Positions 41,509-49,793 of a DNA stretch of 64,000 nucleotides are shown one piece after another. The DNA is taken from the NCBI GenBank assembly GCA_021738625.1, contig JAIPBS010000004.1, forward strand, positions 1 through 64,000, in the 5' to 3' direction. The DNA is from Bacteroidales bacterium. GTDB lineage: Bacteria; Bacteroidota; Bacteroidia; Bacteroidales; JAIOZK01. A program made the position numbers and the translations under genes. How positions within the stretch are numbered: position 1 is the stretch's first letter; the number at the start of each line of letters is the position of its first letter. The notes under the pieces are model-generated. The model did not search any database. It saw only the letters and a list, made by a program, of their open reading frames with translations, and was not told the DNA's origin.

Positions 41509-42792
41509 TTACAATTTAATGATCCTTTTGGTTGTCTTTGAATTTCCATTGGATATCTCCAACAGATACAATCCGGGTTTCAGTTTTGCAATACTGTTTA
41601 AATGCTTGCTTGCTTCCAACAGGTTATTCTCTGTATCCGGGTTTTTCAATAGGCTGCTTTCGATTTGTGTTCCATTCAATGTATAAAGCGAGAGCCGGCA
41701 ACCGGCATTGTTTTTTAATTGAACAGAAATCAAAAGTTTCTCCTGAAACGGATTTGGGTAAACGCTTGCGTTCAGATTTCCTTGCCCATATTCATCGATC
41801 CCGATTTCACCACCTCCGTTGTCTGTAAACAAAATGGTGCCGTTGCTACCAACGATCCAGCCATAATCTGCGGAGCTGAAATAAATTTCGCGCAGGTTTT
41901 CGGCAGGGGCCTGGTATATTTGCCAGCTATTGCCTCCGTTTTGAGTGTAGTGTAAACGGCCATTGGCAGAACTCGCCCAACCGACCATTTGACTTTTAAA
42001 ATAGATGTCCTGGAAATAATCCTGCGGGCTGAACTGTAAACTGTCCCAACTGTTGCCACCGTTGTTCGTGAAAAACATCCTTCCGAGGGAACCGCCGGCC
42101 CAGCCATTGTTTTCATCCAGGAAAAAAACAGAGGAAAAGGAAGAATAGGCTGGGATATCGGTCAGGCCGTCCCAGCTCAGACCTGCGTTGGTTGTTTTGA
42201 GCAAGGTGGTTTGATCACCTGCAATGTATCCGACCGAATCGCTCACGAAGAAAATGTCTCTGAGCAGCGGAGCCAATTGCAGGGTGTCGGTCCAGCTTTC
42301 GCCACCATCAGTACTCCTCAGAATGAATCCATCAGAACCGATTAAAAATCCATGCAGCGTGTCACTAAAAATGATCTTGTTGACCAGGTATCCCGAAATC
42401 CTGAATTTCTCTTCCCAGCTATTGCCACCGTCCTTGCTTTTCCTGATCATTGTGATGCTTTCAGTGTTGCCAAGCGTATCCAGTATGGTGTCTTTTTGGA
42501 GGATGGTCCAGAGTTGGTCTTTATAATCGATATGTAAATTCCTGTAGCGGCTCATCGGATCTTCAAGGCTGTCTTTCATGATCCAATCGGCGCCGGCATT
42601 GCCGGTGCTGAGCAAGGTTTTCTCACCTGCGATCCAGCCTTTCGATTCATCAATGAACCGGACGCTGTGAAGGTTGTCATTGGTACCGGAGTTTTGCTGG
42701 GTCCACATGCTGTCGGGCAGCATCCTTTGCGCCTCTGTTTGAAATGAGAATAATAAAATTGCAAGGATGGGAAAGATGCTGATGTGTTTCAT
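41509..42792 (-). CDS. T9SS-secreted YCF48/BNR-like propeller protein
   Basis: The 427-residue protein has a signal peptide (IFPILAILLFSFQTEAQ). Repeated beta-propeller blades are marked by NGGNSWDS, DGGESWTD and GWAGGSLGRM-type phrases, related to photosystem-II assembly factor HCF136/YCF48 and BNR repeats. The C-terminal 80 residues are a type A T9SS sorting domain (VYPNPFQEKLLISV, then GLYLLEISNGNSKTTKRIIKL). It would be exported by the Por system and cleaved or anchored at the surface. Ligand unknown. It is inserted between lepB and the DUF5683 gene. Confidence 0.85.
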   Translation of the reverse strand: MKHISIFPILAILLFSFQTEAQRMLPDSMWTQQNSGTNDNLHSVRFIDESKGWIAGEKTLLSTGNAGADWIMKDSLEDPMSRYRNLHIDYKDQLWTILQKDTILDTLGNTESITMIRKSKDGGNSWEEKFRISGYLVNKIIFSDTLHGFLIGSDGFILRSTDGGESWTDTLQLAPLLRDIFFVSDSVGYIAGDQTTLLKTTNAGLSWDGLTDIPAYSSFSSVFFLDENNGWAGGSLGRMFFTNNGGNSWDSLQFSPQDYFQDIYFKSQMVGWASSANGRLHYTQNGGNSWQIYQAPAENLREIYFSSADYGWIVGSNGTILFTDNGGGEIGIDEYGQGNLNASVYPNPFQEKLLISVQLKNNAGCRLSLYTLNGTQIESSLLKNPDTENNLLEASKHLNSIAKLKPGLYLLEISNGNSKTTKRIIKL

Positions 42793-42851
42793 TATAAGTT
42801 TTGTTTTTATCGGTTGGCAAATTTAGTAAATGATTGCCAGATAAGCGGCCT

Positions 42852-43499
42852 TCATTTGCCAATCCTGTATGTGAGTGTTAGCCCCGGGCTAAAATGTGGC
42901 ATGTCAAGCGGATCATTCACGGCAGGGCTGAACTTTATGCTGAGGTCGTCACTGATGTCGTAATCAAACAGATGGGCGTCCACGGTAGCGTCCACAATAT
43001 TTAAAATATACCAGAGTCCTGCAAGGATATAATTAAATTCAAGATTTCTCAGATAAAAATCGCGTCCGCTGATCAACTGGTCTTCGGTATATTTGTTTAC
43101 ATAATCATTATCGATCGGGAAAAGGGTGTCTCCCCGTGTTTTATAATCGTAGGCATCCCGGTATTTTACATATTCATTTCTGTAGGTAATGATGAAATAG
43201 GTGAATACTGCAAAGCCGGTGTATACGATAGGTATTTTCCAGTACTTTTTGTTATAGGCCTGCCCTAGTCCGGGAAGCACCATGCTGTACAGGGTGGCTT
43301 TTTGCGGCGAATGCGGCGCCTTGTACGATGTGTCAAAGCGGTTAACCACACCTTCCTCCACCTGGGCAGTGGTTTGATGAGGGATGCAAACAAAGATAAG
43401 AAGCACGACAAGCAAAATCATGCTCATGTTCAAGCCTGTTTTTGTAAAAGGATGAATTTCTCTGTTTTTTTCTTTATGATCAGTTGTTTTCTCCACCAA
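42852..43499 (-). CDS. DUF5683 membrane protein
   Basis: The 215-residue protein has an N-terminal hydrophobic signal (MILLVVLLIFVCIPHQTTAQ), so the start could be one of the internal Met codons. KATLYSMVLPGLGQAYNKKYWKIPIVY follows, diagnostic of DUF5683, with a second helix (YTGFAVFTYFIITY). It overlaps parB by 20 nt. The parA-parB-DUF5683 order is conserved in the phylum, suggesting an envelope function co-expressed with chromosome segregation. Precise role unknown. Confidence 0.85.
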   Translation of the reverse strand: MVEKTTDHKEKNREIHPFTKTGLNMSMILLVVLLIFVCIPHQTTAQVEEGVVNRFDTSYKAPHSPQKATLYSMVLPGLGQAYNKKYWKIPIVYTGFAVFTYFIITYRNEYVKYRDAYDYKTRGDTLFPIDNDYVNKYTEDQLISGRDFYLRNLEFNYILAGLWYILNIVDATVDAHLFDYDISDDLSIKFSPAVNDPLDMPHFSPGLTLTYRIGK

Positions 43500-44379
43500 G
43501 CAAATCTAAGATTCTTCTGAAATCCTCGTCGGATTTGAAGGGGATAACGATGCGGCCGCTTCCTTTAGTATTTCGTTTCAGGTCGATTTCCGAATCGAGT
43601 TTTTTACTGAGCTCTTCCCGGGCTTTTTGAAAATTTTCCGGCAAAGGCTTATGGGTTGATGAGGGTTTTTCTTTTTTTCCCTTTTCCGCATGATCCTTTA
43701 CCAGCTTTTCTATCTGTCTGACCGAGAGGTCCTCCTTAATGATTCGGTCGATGATCTTCGATTGGGCGTCTTCATCATCCAGGTTGATGACGGCCCTGGC
43801 ATGCCCCATGGTGATCTGCTCTTCTTTCAGGGCCAACTGAATGGCGGGGGGAAGCTTCAGCAGACGTAGGTAATTGGTAATGGTACTCCTGTTTTTACCT
43901 ATGCGTTCACTGAGTTTTTCGTGTGTAAGCTGGCATTCTTCAACCAGTCGTTGATAGCTGATGGCTATTTCAATTGCGTTGAGATTTTCGCGGTGAATGT
44001 TTTCCACCAAGGCCATTTCGAGCATCTGCTCGTCATTTGCCACACGGATGTAGCAGGGGACCTGTTCCATGCCTGCTATCTTGCTGGCTTTCAGTCGCCT
44101 TTCGCCGCTGATTAGTTGGTAATGATCATACCCGAGTTTTCTAACGGTAAGGGGCTGGATGATGCCCTGTTCTTCAATGGAGTTGGCCAGTTCGCGCAAA
44201 GATTCTTCATCAAATTGATCCCTTGGCTGAAAAGGATTGGCTTCGATCTTGCCAATTTCAATGTCGGCAATGGCGCCAACCACGTAGTTGCCCGAAATAT
44301 CCTTGGAGGTGATGTCCGTTTCGGGGCTCGATAGAATCGCAGCAAGTCCTTTTCCAAGTGCTTTTTTCTTATTCGTCAT
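43480..44379 (-). CDS. parB: Chromosome-partitioning protein ParB (CTPase)
   Basis: The 299-residue protein has the N-terminal ParB/Srx CTPase fold (NPFQPRDQFDEESLRELANS, then ISGERRLKASKIAG with the GERR CTP-binding box), a central HTH (LTHEKLSERIGKNRSTITNY) and a C-terminal dimerisation segment (GSGRIVIPFKSDEDFRRIL). It loads on parS and slides as a clamp, working with ParA. The start overlaps parA by 11 nt. I did not find a TGTTTCACGTGAAACA-like parS site in the window. Confidence 0.95.
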   Translation of the reverse strand: MTNKKKALGKGLAAILSSPETDITSKDISGNYVVGAIADIEIGKIEANPFQPRDQFDEESLRELANSIEEQGIIQPLTVRKLGYDHYQLISGERRLKASKIAGMEQVPCYIRVANDEQMLEMALVENIHRENLNAIEIAISYQRLVEECQLTHEKLSERIGKNRSTITNYLRLLKLPPAIQLALKEEQITMGHARAVINLDDEDAQSKIIDRIIKEDLSVRQIEKLVKDHAEKGKKEKPSSTHKPLPENFQKAREELSKKLDSEIDLKRNTKGSGRIVIPFKSDEDFRRILDLLGGENN

Positions 44380-45184
44380 CCGATACGTTTATTTGTTTTT
44401 CAGCTTGATTAACATTCGTCATATTGTTGTTCTGTAGTATTTCACGGGTCAGGTTCAGGTAATTGATCGCTCCGGTGCTTTCCGCATCGTGCATAATGAT
44501 GGTTTCGCCGAAGCTCGGCGCCTCGCTCAACCTGATATTCCGGTTGATGATGGTTTCAAAAACAATTTGCTGAAAATGTGTTTTGACTTCTTCGACAACT
44601 TGTTTCGACAGGCGGAGCCGCTGGTCATGCATGGTAAGCAGAATGCCTTCTATATCCAGCTCGGGGTTCAGTCTTGATTGAACGATCTTGATGGTGTTCA
44701 GCAACTTGCCCAGGCCTTCCAAAGCGAAATATTCACATTGCACGGGTATGATAACAGAGTCCGATGCAGTTAAAGCATTAACTGTGATCAATCCGAGTGA
44801 AGGAGAACAGTCGATGATGATGAAATCGTAATCGTCTTTGATCTTATTGGTTACCTTACGCATCATCTTTTCCCTGTTTGGCATATTGATGATCTCAATC
44901 TCAGCGCCTACCAGGTCGATATGGGCAGGAAGAATATCCAGGTTCGGGGTTTTGGTTTGCAGGATGATGTTTCGAGGTTCGATGTCATCAATAACACATT
45001 CGTAAATGCTGGTTTTAATGTTTTTGGGATCAAAGCCCACACCTGCGGTTGCATTGGCCTGAGGGTCTGCATCAATGATAAGCGTTTTGTGTTCGAGAAC
45101 AGCAAAACTGGCTCCTAGATTAATGGCGGTGGTTGTTTTGCCGACACCTCCTTTTTGGTTTGCGATCGAAATAATTTTCCCCAT
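44369..45184 (-). CDS. parA: Chromosome-partitioning ATPase ParA (Soj)
   Basis: The 271-residue protein has the deviant Walker A motif KGGVGKTTTAINLG at residues about 10-23, Walker A' (LIIDADPQANAT) and Walker B (DFIIIDCSPSLGLIT). It lacks an N-terminal HTH, so it is the chromosomal Soj type. It forms ATP-dependent DNA-bound dimers that move ParB-parS complexes. First gene of parA-parB-DUF5683. Confidence 0.96.
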   Translation of the reverse strand: MGKIISIANQKGGVGKTTTAINLGASFAVLEHKTLIIDADPQANATAGVGFDPKNIKTSIYECVIDDIEPRNIILQTKTPNLDILPAHIDLVGAEIEIINMPNREKMMRKVTNKIKDDYDFIIIDCSPSLGLITVNALTASDSVIIPVQCEYFALEGLGKLLNTIKIVQSRLNPELDIEGILLTMHDQRLRLSKQVVEEVKTHFQQIVFETIINRNIRLSEAPSFGETIIMHDAESTGAINYLNLTREILQNNNMTNVNQAEKQINVSDDE

Positions 45185-45368
45185 AAACTTGATATTCTGA
45201 TGTTTTACCTGATTTCTTACAGCGCTTTATTCCTACAAAAATATAACAATTGAAATAATATCAGGCAGGGGTGCAGGCTAAGTTATTAACTGATGTTTAT
45301 AAAATGTTGATAAAAAAAATCAGCCTGGCATCCGTTGTTTTAATGATAGAATATGGACCGGTTTAAGA

Positions 45369-45839
45369 CTATTGCTTTTCTCCTTCGCCTTCTTGTTGGT
45401 CCGAACTTTGGTCAACGCTATCGGGCTGCTCCCTGGCTTGGGAATCAATATCTTTTTCTTCCTTCTTTTCCGTTTCCTCTTTACCCAGATCTTCAAACTC
45501 AACCTGCGAAACCGGGTTTTCGGCCGAAACCTCCGGTTTTGCTTTTTCCTGCGGTTGCTCAGCGGGAGATTCGGGTTCATTGCCGGCTTCAATAAACTCT
45601 ATGGTGTCTTTCAACCCACTGATGAACTTTTGAAAGTCTTCCTTGTAAAGGAAAACTTTGTGTTTTTCATAATAGAATTTCCCCTGTTCGTTGTTGAACC
45701 GCCGCTTACTCTCGGTAATGGTAAGGTAGTACTCATTCGACCTGGTTGCCTTAACATCAAAAAAATAGGTTCTTTTTCCCGCTCTCACCGTTCTTGAGAA
45801 AATTTCTTCTCTTCTCGGTTTTTTTTCAAACTCTGCCAT
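45369..45839 (-). CDS. DUF3276 (PUR-alpha-like nucleic-acid-binding) protein
   Basis: The 156-residue protein has an N-terminal PUR-like repeat (EIFSRTVRAGKRTYFFDVKA, YYLTITESKRRFNNEQGKFY, KHKVFLYKEDFQKFISGL). This DUF3276 fold in Borrelia and Bacteroides homologues binds single-stranded nucleic acid and dimerises. The C-terminal 65 residues are acidic and Glu/Gln-rich, probably disordered. It lies alone between parA and the divergent nusB gene. The overlapping + strand ORF at 45372-45797 is its shadow. Confidence 0.88.
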   Translation of the reverse strand: MAEFEKKPRREEIFSRTVRAGKRTYFFDVKATRSNEYYLTITESKRRFNNEQGKFYYEKHKVFLYKEDFQKFISGLKDTIEFIEAGNEPESPAEQPQEKAKPEVSAENPVSQVEFEDLGKEETEKKEEKDIDSQAREQPDSVDQSSDQQEGEGEKQ

Positions 45840-46049
45840 ATTGATTGATATTGATTAATAATCCTCACTTCCCTTATCGCAAAAATAAAGATATTATTGA
45901 AAAATCAAAGGTCGGTAGTAATAATATAAAAAAACTCGTTTGTCCCAGCTACAAATCATTCCCTGTTAATCACTTATGGTTTACTCCCATAAGACAAAAA
46001 AGAATGAACTAAGGTTGCATTTTTTTAGGAGTTAATTTTCAAAAGTATT

Positions 46050-46095
46050 CCGATTTAGAACAGATGTACAATGTTTGAGTTTACCCTCCAATCGG
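46050..46095 (+). repeat. 46-bp dispersed motif, copy B
   Basis: CCGATTTAGAACAG...CTCCAATCGG is ungapped-alignable with 13823-13868. It ends 5 bp before the TTG of the predicted nusB -33 element, so it sits in an activator-like position. Imperfect dyad ends. Confidence 0.5.
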
Positions 46096-46100
46096 CATAA

Positions 46101-46132
46101 TTGCATCCAACAGAAAAAGGCTCGTATTTTTG
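46101..46132 (+). promoter_or_regulatory. Putative nusB promoter
   Basis: TTG at 46101-46103, 21 nt, then TATTTTTG at 46125-46132, an exact TAnnTTTG. Transcription would begin near 46138, leaving a leader of about 97 nt before the ATG at 46235. Confidence 0.5.
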
Positions 46133-46234
46133 TAATGTTCAGTATAATACATCTTTTGCGATCCTACATGGGATTTGTTTTGAAAAGAAGATTACCTTTG
46201 CAGCAGTTTAATTACATCATTGTTCATTTTATTC

Positions 46235-47194
46235 ATGTTAAGCAGAAGGTTTTTACGTATCAAGGTGTTGCAGGCAGTTTATGCCTTTTTTCAGTCGAAA
46301 AATGATGATTTGGGCTCGGGCGAAAAACAGCTCTTGCTCGGCATCAACAAACTGTATGAACAATATATACATATCCTCAGTTTCCTGGTTGAGATTTTTG
46401 ATTTTGCCGAAGTGAGGCAGGAAGAAGGTAAGAAAAAGTATTTCCCAACCAAAGAAGACCTTGATCCCAATACCCGTTTTACAGACAATACATTTATAGC
46501 GCAGCTACGAGAAAATAAGGACTTCAGAAGGAAGGTAGACGCCTATAAAATCAACTGGTCGGAAGATGTGGAATATGTCAGAAAGATATACAATGCAATC
46601 AGACAGGGGGATCAATATAAGCATTACATGAGCAGCCCCGAAACCAGCTATAAGGCTGATAAGAAAATGGTTGAAGATATTCTGCAGGTATATATTTCAG
46701 AATCCGAATCATTGGAAAGCTATTTTGAAGACAGAAATATTTTCTGGGCGTCGGATTATTTTATTGCTATATGGATGGCTCTTAAAACGGTGAAAATGTT
46801 CAAAAAAGATTGGTCGCAAAGTAAGTCTTTGCCTGGTGTTTTTCAAACATCTGCCGAAGAGGACAATGAAGATCGTGCGTTCGTGATCGATCTCTTTAGA
46901 AAAACCATCATTCACAATGCAGATTTTGAGCAAATGATTAAAGAACGGGCGACAAACTGGGAGATCGACCGCATCGCCGCAATGGATAAGATGATCCTGA
47001 AGATGGCCATTGCAGAACTAACTGAATTTTCCAGTATTCCGATAAAGGTTAGCCTGAATGAATACATCGACATCGCCAAGATATTCAGTACGCATAAAAG
47101 CCGTGTTTTTATCAATGGCATCCTGGATAAACTCATCAACGACCTGGAGAAAGAAAATAAGATCAAAAAATCAGGAAGAGGCCTGATGAAGTGA
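46235..47194 (+). CDS. nusB: Transcription antitermination protein NusB, extended form
   Basis: I choose the ATG at 46235 (MLSRRFLRIKVLQAVYAFFQ); the track start at 46220 is a TTG. The product is about 319 residues, against about 140 in Escherichia coli NusB. The canonical first helix is at the N-terminus. The core resumes at about residue 215 (RAFVIDLFRKTIIHNADFEQ, WEIDRIAAMDKMILKMAIAE, LNEYIDIAKIFSTHKSRVFI). A helical insertion of about 150 residues lies between, as in other Bacteroidota NusB. It works with NusE (S10) at boxA for rRNA antitermination. Confidence 0.9.
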   Translation: MLSRRFLRIKVLQAVYAFFQSKNDDLGSGEKQLLLGINKLYEQYIHILSFLVEIFDFAEVRQEEGKKKYFPTKEDLDPNTRFTDNTFIAQLRENKDFRRKVDAYKINWSEDVEYVRKIYNAIRQGDQYKHYMSSPETSYKADKKMVEDILQVYISESESLESYFEDRNIFWASDYFIAIWMALKTVKMFKKDWSQSKSLPGVFQTSAEEDNEDRAFVIDLFRKTIIHNADFEQMIKERATNWEIDRIAAMDKMILKMAIAELTEFSSIPIKVSLNEYIDIAKIFSTHKSRVFINGILDKLINDLEKENKIKKSGRGLMK

Positions 47195-47222
47195 GATTCA
47201 CTTTTATATTTTACGTATCCCG

Positions 47223-49688
47223 ATGTTAACATTGTTGTTTGATTCGAGTAAGAAAAGATTGAACTGTTTTCGGCAACTGATAATGTTTTTGCTGATTGGC
47301 TTTCATTTATTTTCTGATGCCCAACCCATTATTGATACCGTTTGGACCGAAACAGACACGGTTGACCGTTATAAAAGTTTTACACTTTCGCTCGGCATCA
47401 CAACCCAGGTATCCAATGTCTTCAACTACGATAAGTTTCATCTAAGGGGTGTTTTCCAATCTCCCTCAGGAAAGCTGGATACCATTGATGGTTTTTTTTA
47501 TCAGGATTACCAAATGACGGAACCCGATGTTTTGGTGCCGCTTGGGGCGCCTTTCTGGAAAATGCGAATCGCTCCCGATGAAACAGGCGTATGGAAAGTC
47601 CATTTAATATGCTCTGATAGCACCGGTACAGTTGAGATTGCCGGTCCCGATTTTTATTGTGTTCCTTCAGGGGAAAAAGGTTTTCTAAAACTGGATGGGA
47701 ACTTTCTGAGATATGACGACGGGGAGTACTTTTTCCCGGTAGGGGAAAACCTTTGTTGGTCGGATTTTCAAAATGGATTTTACAATTACAAAAGGTGGAC
47801 AGACAGCCTGAGTCTTCACGGCGCCAATCATGTTAAGATCATATTCGCTCCCTGGTCGTTTGAGATGGAATGGGGAGAGAACAGGCTGGGAAACTACACC
47901 CATAAAATGAACCAGGCCTGGGCGCTCGACTGGGTGATGGATATGCTTGAGGAAAAAGGTATCTACTGCACCCTGGTTCCTATGATACATGATGAAGTGA
48001 GGATACAGCAACAAGGTGGCCCTTATCACTGGCAGCAAAATCCTTATAATGCCCAAAACGGAGGGCCCTGTGAAAATCCCTGGGATTTTTTCACCAATCA
48101 GGAAGCCCGGAAACTATTTAAAAGAAAGTTGAAATATATGATTTCTCGCTGGGGCTATTCTCCAAGGTTGATGACCTGGGAGCTTTTCACCGAAATCGAT
48201 AATTTTCCTTATTACGAAGAGCATTCGGCCGACATCAGGGCGTGGGTGCTTGAAATGGGAGCCTATCTTGAGCAGAACGATATCCGGCCCAGACCTTTTT
48301 CTGTTAGTTATGCCGTGAAACAGCACGACAGCCTGACCTGGCTCGACGAGCGAATAGATTACACGCAATTGCATTTATATAATGTGCCTGAAGGAGACCA
48401 GGAGCTTAACCTGTTTATAAATTCCAGGGAATACCTGAAAGCTTTTGGTAAAACGCACATAGTTGGTGAGACCGGTGCTTTTTCCTCTCCCTCGGAATTG
48501 ATTGAACTGGATCCGCGGGGACTGGCCTTTCACAATGCCCTCTGGTCATCATCCTTTACCGGTAGCTTTGCCGGCATGCTGATGTGGAACTGGGACAGTT
48601 ACATCGACACCCTTGGATTGTACCATCATTTCAATCCATTGACCGGGTTTATGAAAGCCACGGATTTGGGGCTGTACAATGAATTTGCATTGACGCCATT
48701 CACCTTCAGTGATTCCAATTTGAATATTTCCGTAAAACCCAAATACTTCAGCCTTTCCGAAAAGGCCCCTGTTGATACTTTTATTGTCGAACGGAACGGC
48801 AATTTTTATCCTGCAGAAAACCAGCTGGGTTCTGTTTTGTATGGGAAGGATATGATCGGGCAGAGCTTACGAAATCCGCCGGTTTTTCAATTGAATCAAA
48901 CACAACATGGAGAGCTGATCATTGAAACTGGTGATGTTGTGGTTTCGGGCAATCTGCTGGTAAAACTCGACGGTGAGTTAACTTTTTCAGGAGCTGTTGC
49001 GCCAAATACTGTTTATGAAATATCAATACCCGAAGGAACCCAATATATCCGGGTTGAAAATACAGGAACCGCCTTTGCCAGCTCGATTGAAATTAAATCC
49101 TATACTTTTGAAAATTATGCTCCGGTATTGAGAGCCTTTGCGATGAAAGGTGGTGATCATATGACCGGCTGGTTGCAAAACCGTTTGTATAGCTGGAAAC
49201 ATTTTTACGAAAGCACTGCAGATCCCGCTCCGGTCAGTGGATATATGCTGGCAAAGGGTCTTAGCCCCGGAAATTATGAGGTAAAATGGTGGAACCCTTC
49301 AACGGGTATGTTGGATTCGGTGAGCACCTATACAGCCGGCAGCTCGGGTTTGCAGTTGAATATTCCGGCTTTACTATGGGATGTAGCGTTTACCATCGAC
49401 AGAGTGGTTGGCATCAGCGAACAGACGGGGCAGGGATCAAATGATATCGGGATTTTTCCACTTCCCGCAAGAGACCTTTTTTATGTTGAATATGCATTGG
49501 ATGAAGCCGGGGATGTTTGTTTTGAGTTGTTTGACTTGAGTGGAAAACTACATCATTCTGAATTGATACAGCATGACTCCCGTGGAAATTATTGCCGGTC
49601 CTTCCAGGCAGAATACCCGGTAGGGATTTATTATCTTCGTGTAAGTACAAGCAGGTATACCTTATCTGAAAAGCTGATCCTCCTTTAG
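47223..49688 (+). CDS. T9SS-secreted glycoside hydrolase (DUF5060 + GH5-like barrel)
   Basis: The 821-residue protein has a signal peptide (LIMFLLIGFHLFSDAQ; an ATG at 47283 is an alternative start). A DUF5060-type N-terminal beta domain follows (RYKSFTLSLG, GVWKVHLICSDSTGT). A TIM barrel (about 165-460) carries WELFTEIDNF, supplying the acid/base Glu, and HIVGETGAFSS, supplying the nucleophile Glu. Beta-sandwich domains follow, then a C-terminal T9SS sorting domain (IFPLPARDLFYVEY, then GIYYLRVSTSRYTLSEKLILL). Retaining beta-glycanase activity is expected; beta-mannan or a related polysaccharide is only a guess. Begins 28 bp after nusB. Confidence 0.8.
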   Translation: MLTLLFDSSKKRLNCFRQLIMFLLIGFHLFSDAQPIIDTVWTETDTVDRYKSFTLSLGITTQVSNVFNYDKFHLRGVFQSPSGKLDTIDGFFYQDYQMTEPDVLVPLGAPFWKMRIAPDETGVWKVHLICSDSTGTVEIAGPDFYCVPSGEKGFLKLDGNFLRYDDGEYFFPVGENLCWSDFQNGFYNYKRWTDSLSLHGANHVKIIFAPWSFEMEWGENRLGNYTHKMNQAWALDWVMDMLEEKGIYCTLVPMIHDEVRIQQQGGPYHWQQNPYNAQNGGPCENPWDFFTNQEARKLFKRKLKYMISRWGYSPRLMTWELFTEIDNFPYYEEHSADIRAWVLEMGAYLEQNDIRPRPFSVSYAVKQHDSLTWLDERIDYTQLHLYNVPEGDQELNLFINSREYLKAFGKTHIVGETGAFSSPSELIELDPRGLAFHNALWSSSFTGSFAGMLMWNWDSYIDTLGLYHHFNPLTGFMKATDLGLYNEFALTPFTFSDSNLNISVKPKYFSLSEKAPVDTFIVERNGNFYPAENQLGSVLYGKDMIGQSLRNPPVFQLNQTQHGELIIETGDVVVSGNLLVKLDGELTFSGAVAPNTVYEISIPEGTQYIRVENTGTAFASSIEIKSYTFENYAPVLRAFAMKGGDHMTGWLQNRLYSWKHFYESTADPAPVSGYMLAKGLSPGNYEVKWWNPSTGMLDSVSTYTAGSSGLQLNIPALLWDVAFTIDRVVGISEQTGQGSNDIGIFPLPARDLFYVEYALDEAGDVCFELFDLSGKLHHSELIQHDSRGNYCRSFQAEYPVGIYYLRVSTSRYTLSEKLILL

Positions 49689-49740
49689 GAACCACCGGTT
49701 TAAAACATATGTTAACATCTATTTATATTGCATTTTTTTG

Positions 49741-49771
49741 TAATTTTGAACCAATTGCATGAAAATTGGTT
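49741..49771 (+). promoter_or_regulatory. Putative aconitase promoter with adjacent palindrome
   Basis: TAATTTTG at 49741-49748 is an exact -7 match. Immediately after, AACCAATT (49749-49756) and AATTGGTT (49764-49771) form a perfect 8-bp inverted repeat with a 7-nt loop, covering the predicted start of transcription. It may be an operator or a leader hairpin; no regulator is indicated. Confidence 0.45.
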
Positions 49772-49793
49772 TATCAGATAAAATCTTTTAATT

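Larger units (their letters stand above)
45840..46234. other. Divergent intergenic region (DUF3276 / nusB)
   Basis: The 395 bp contain the second copy of the 46-bp dispersed motif (46050-46095) and a good promoter match for nusB (46101-46132). The remainder is AT-rich. The ORF at 46075-46305 is not convincing. Confidence 0.6.

Noticed and set aside
43480-45184. parS site near parAB
   Set aside because: No TGTTTCACGTGAAACA-like 16-mer was seen in or around the operon; a TTTCACGGG fragment near 44440 is too partial.
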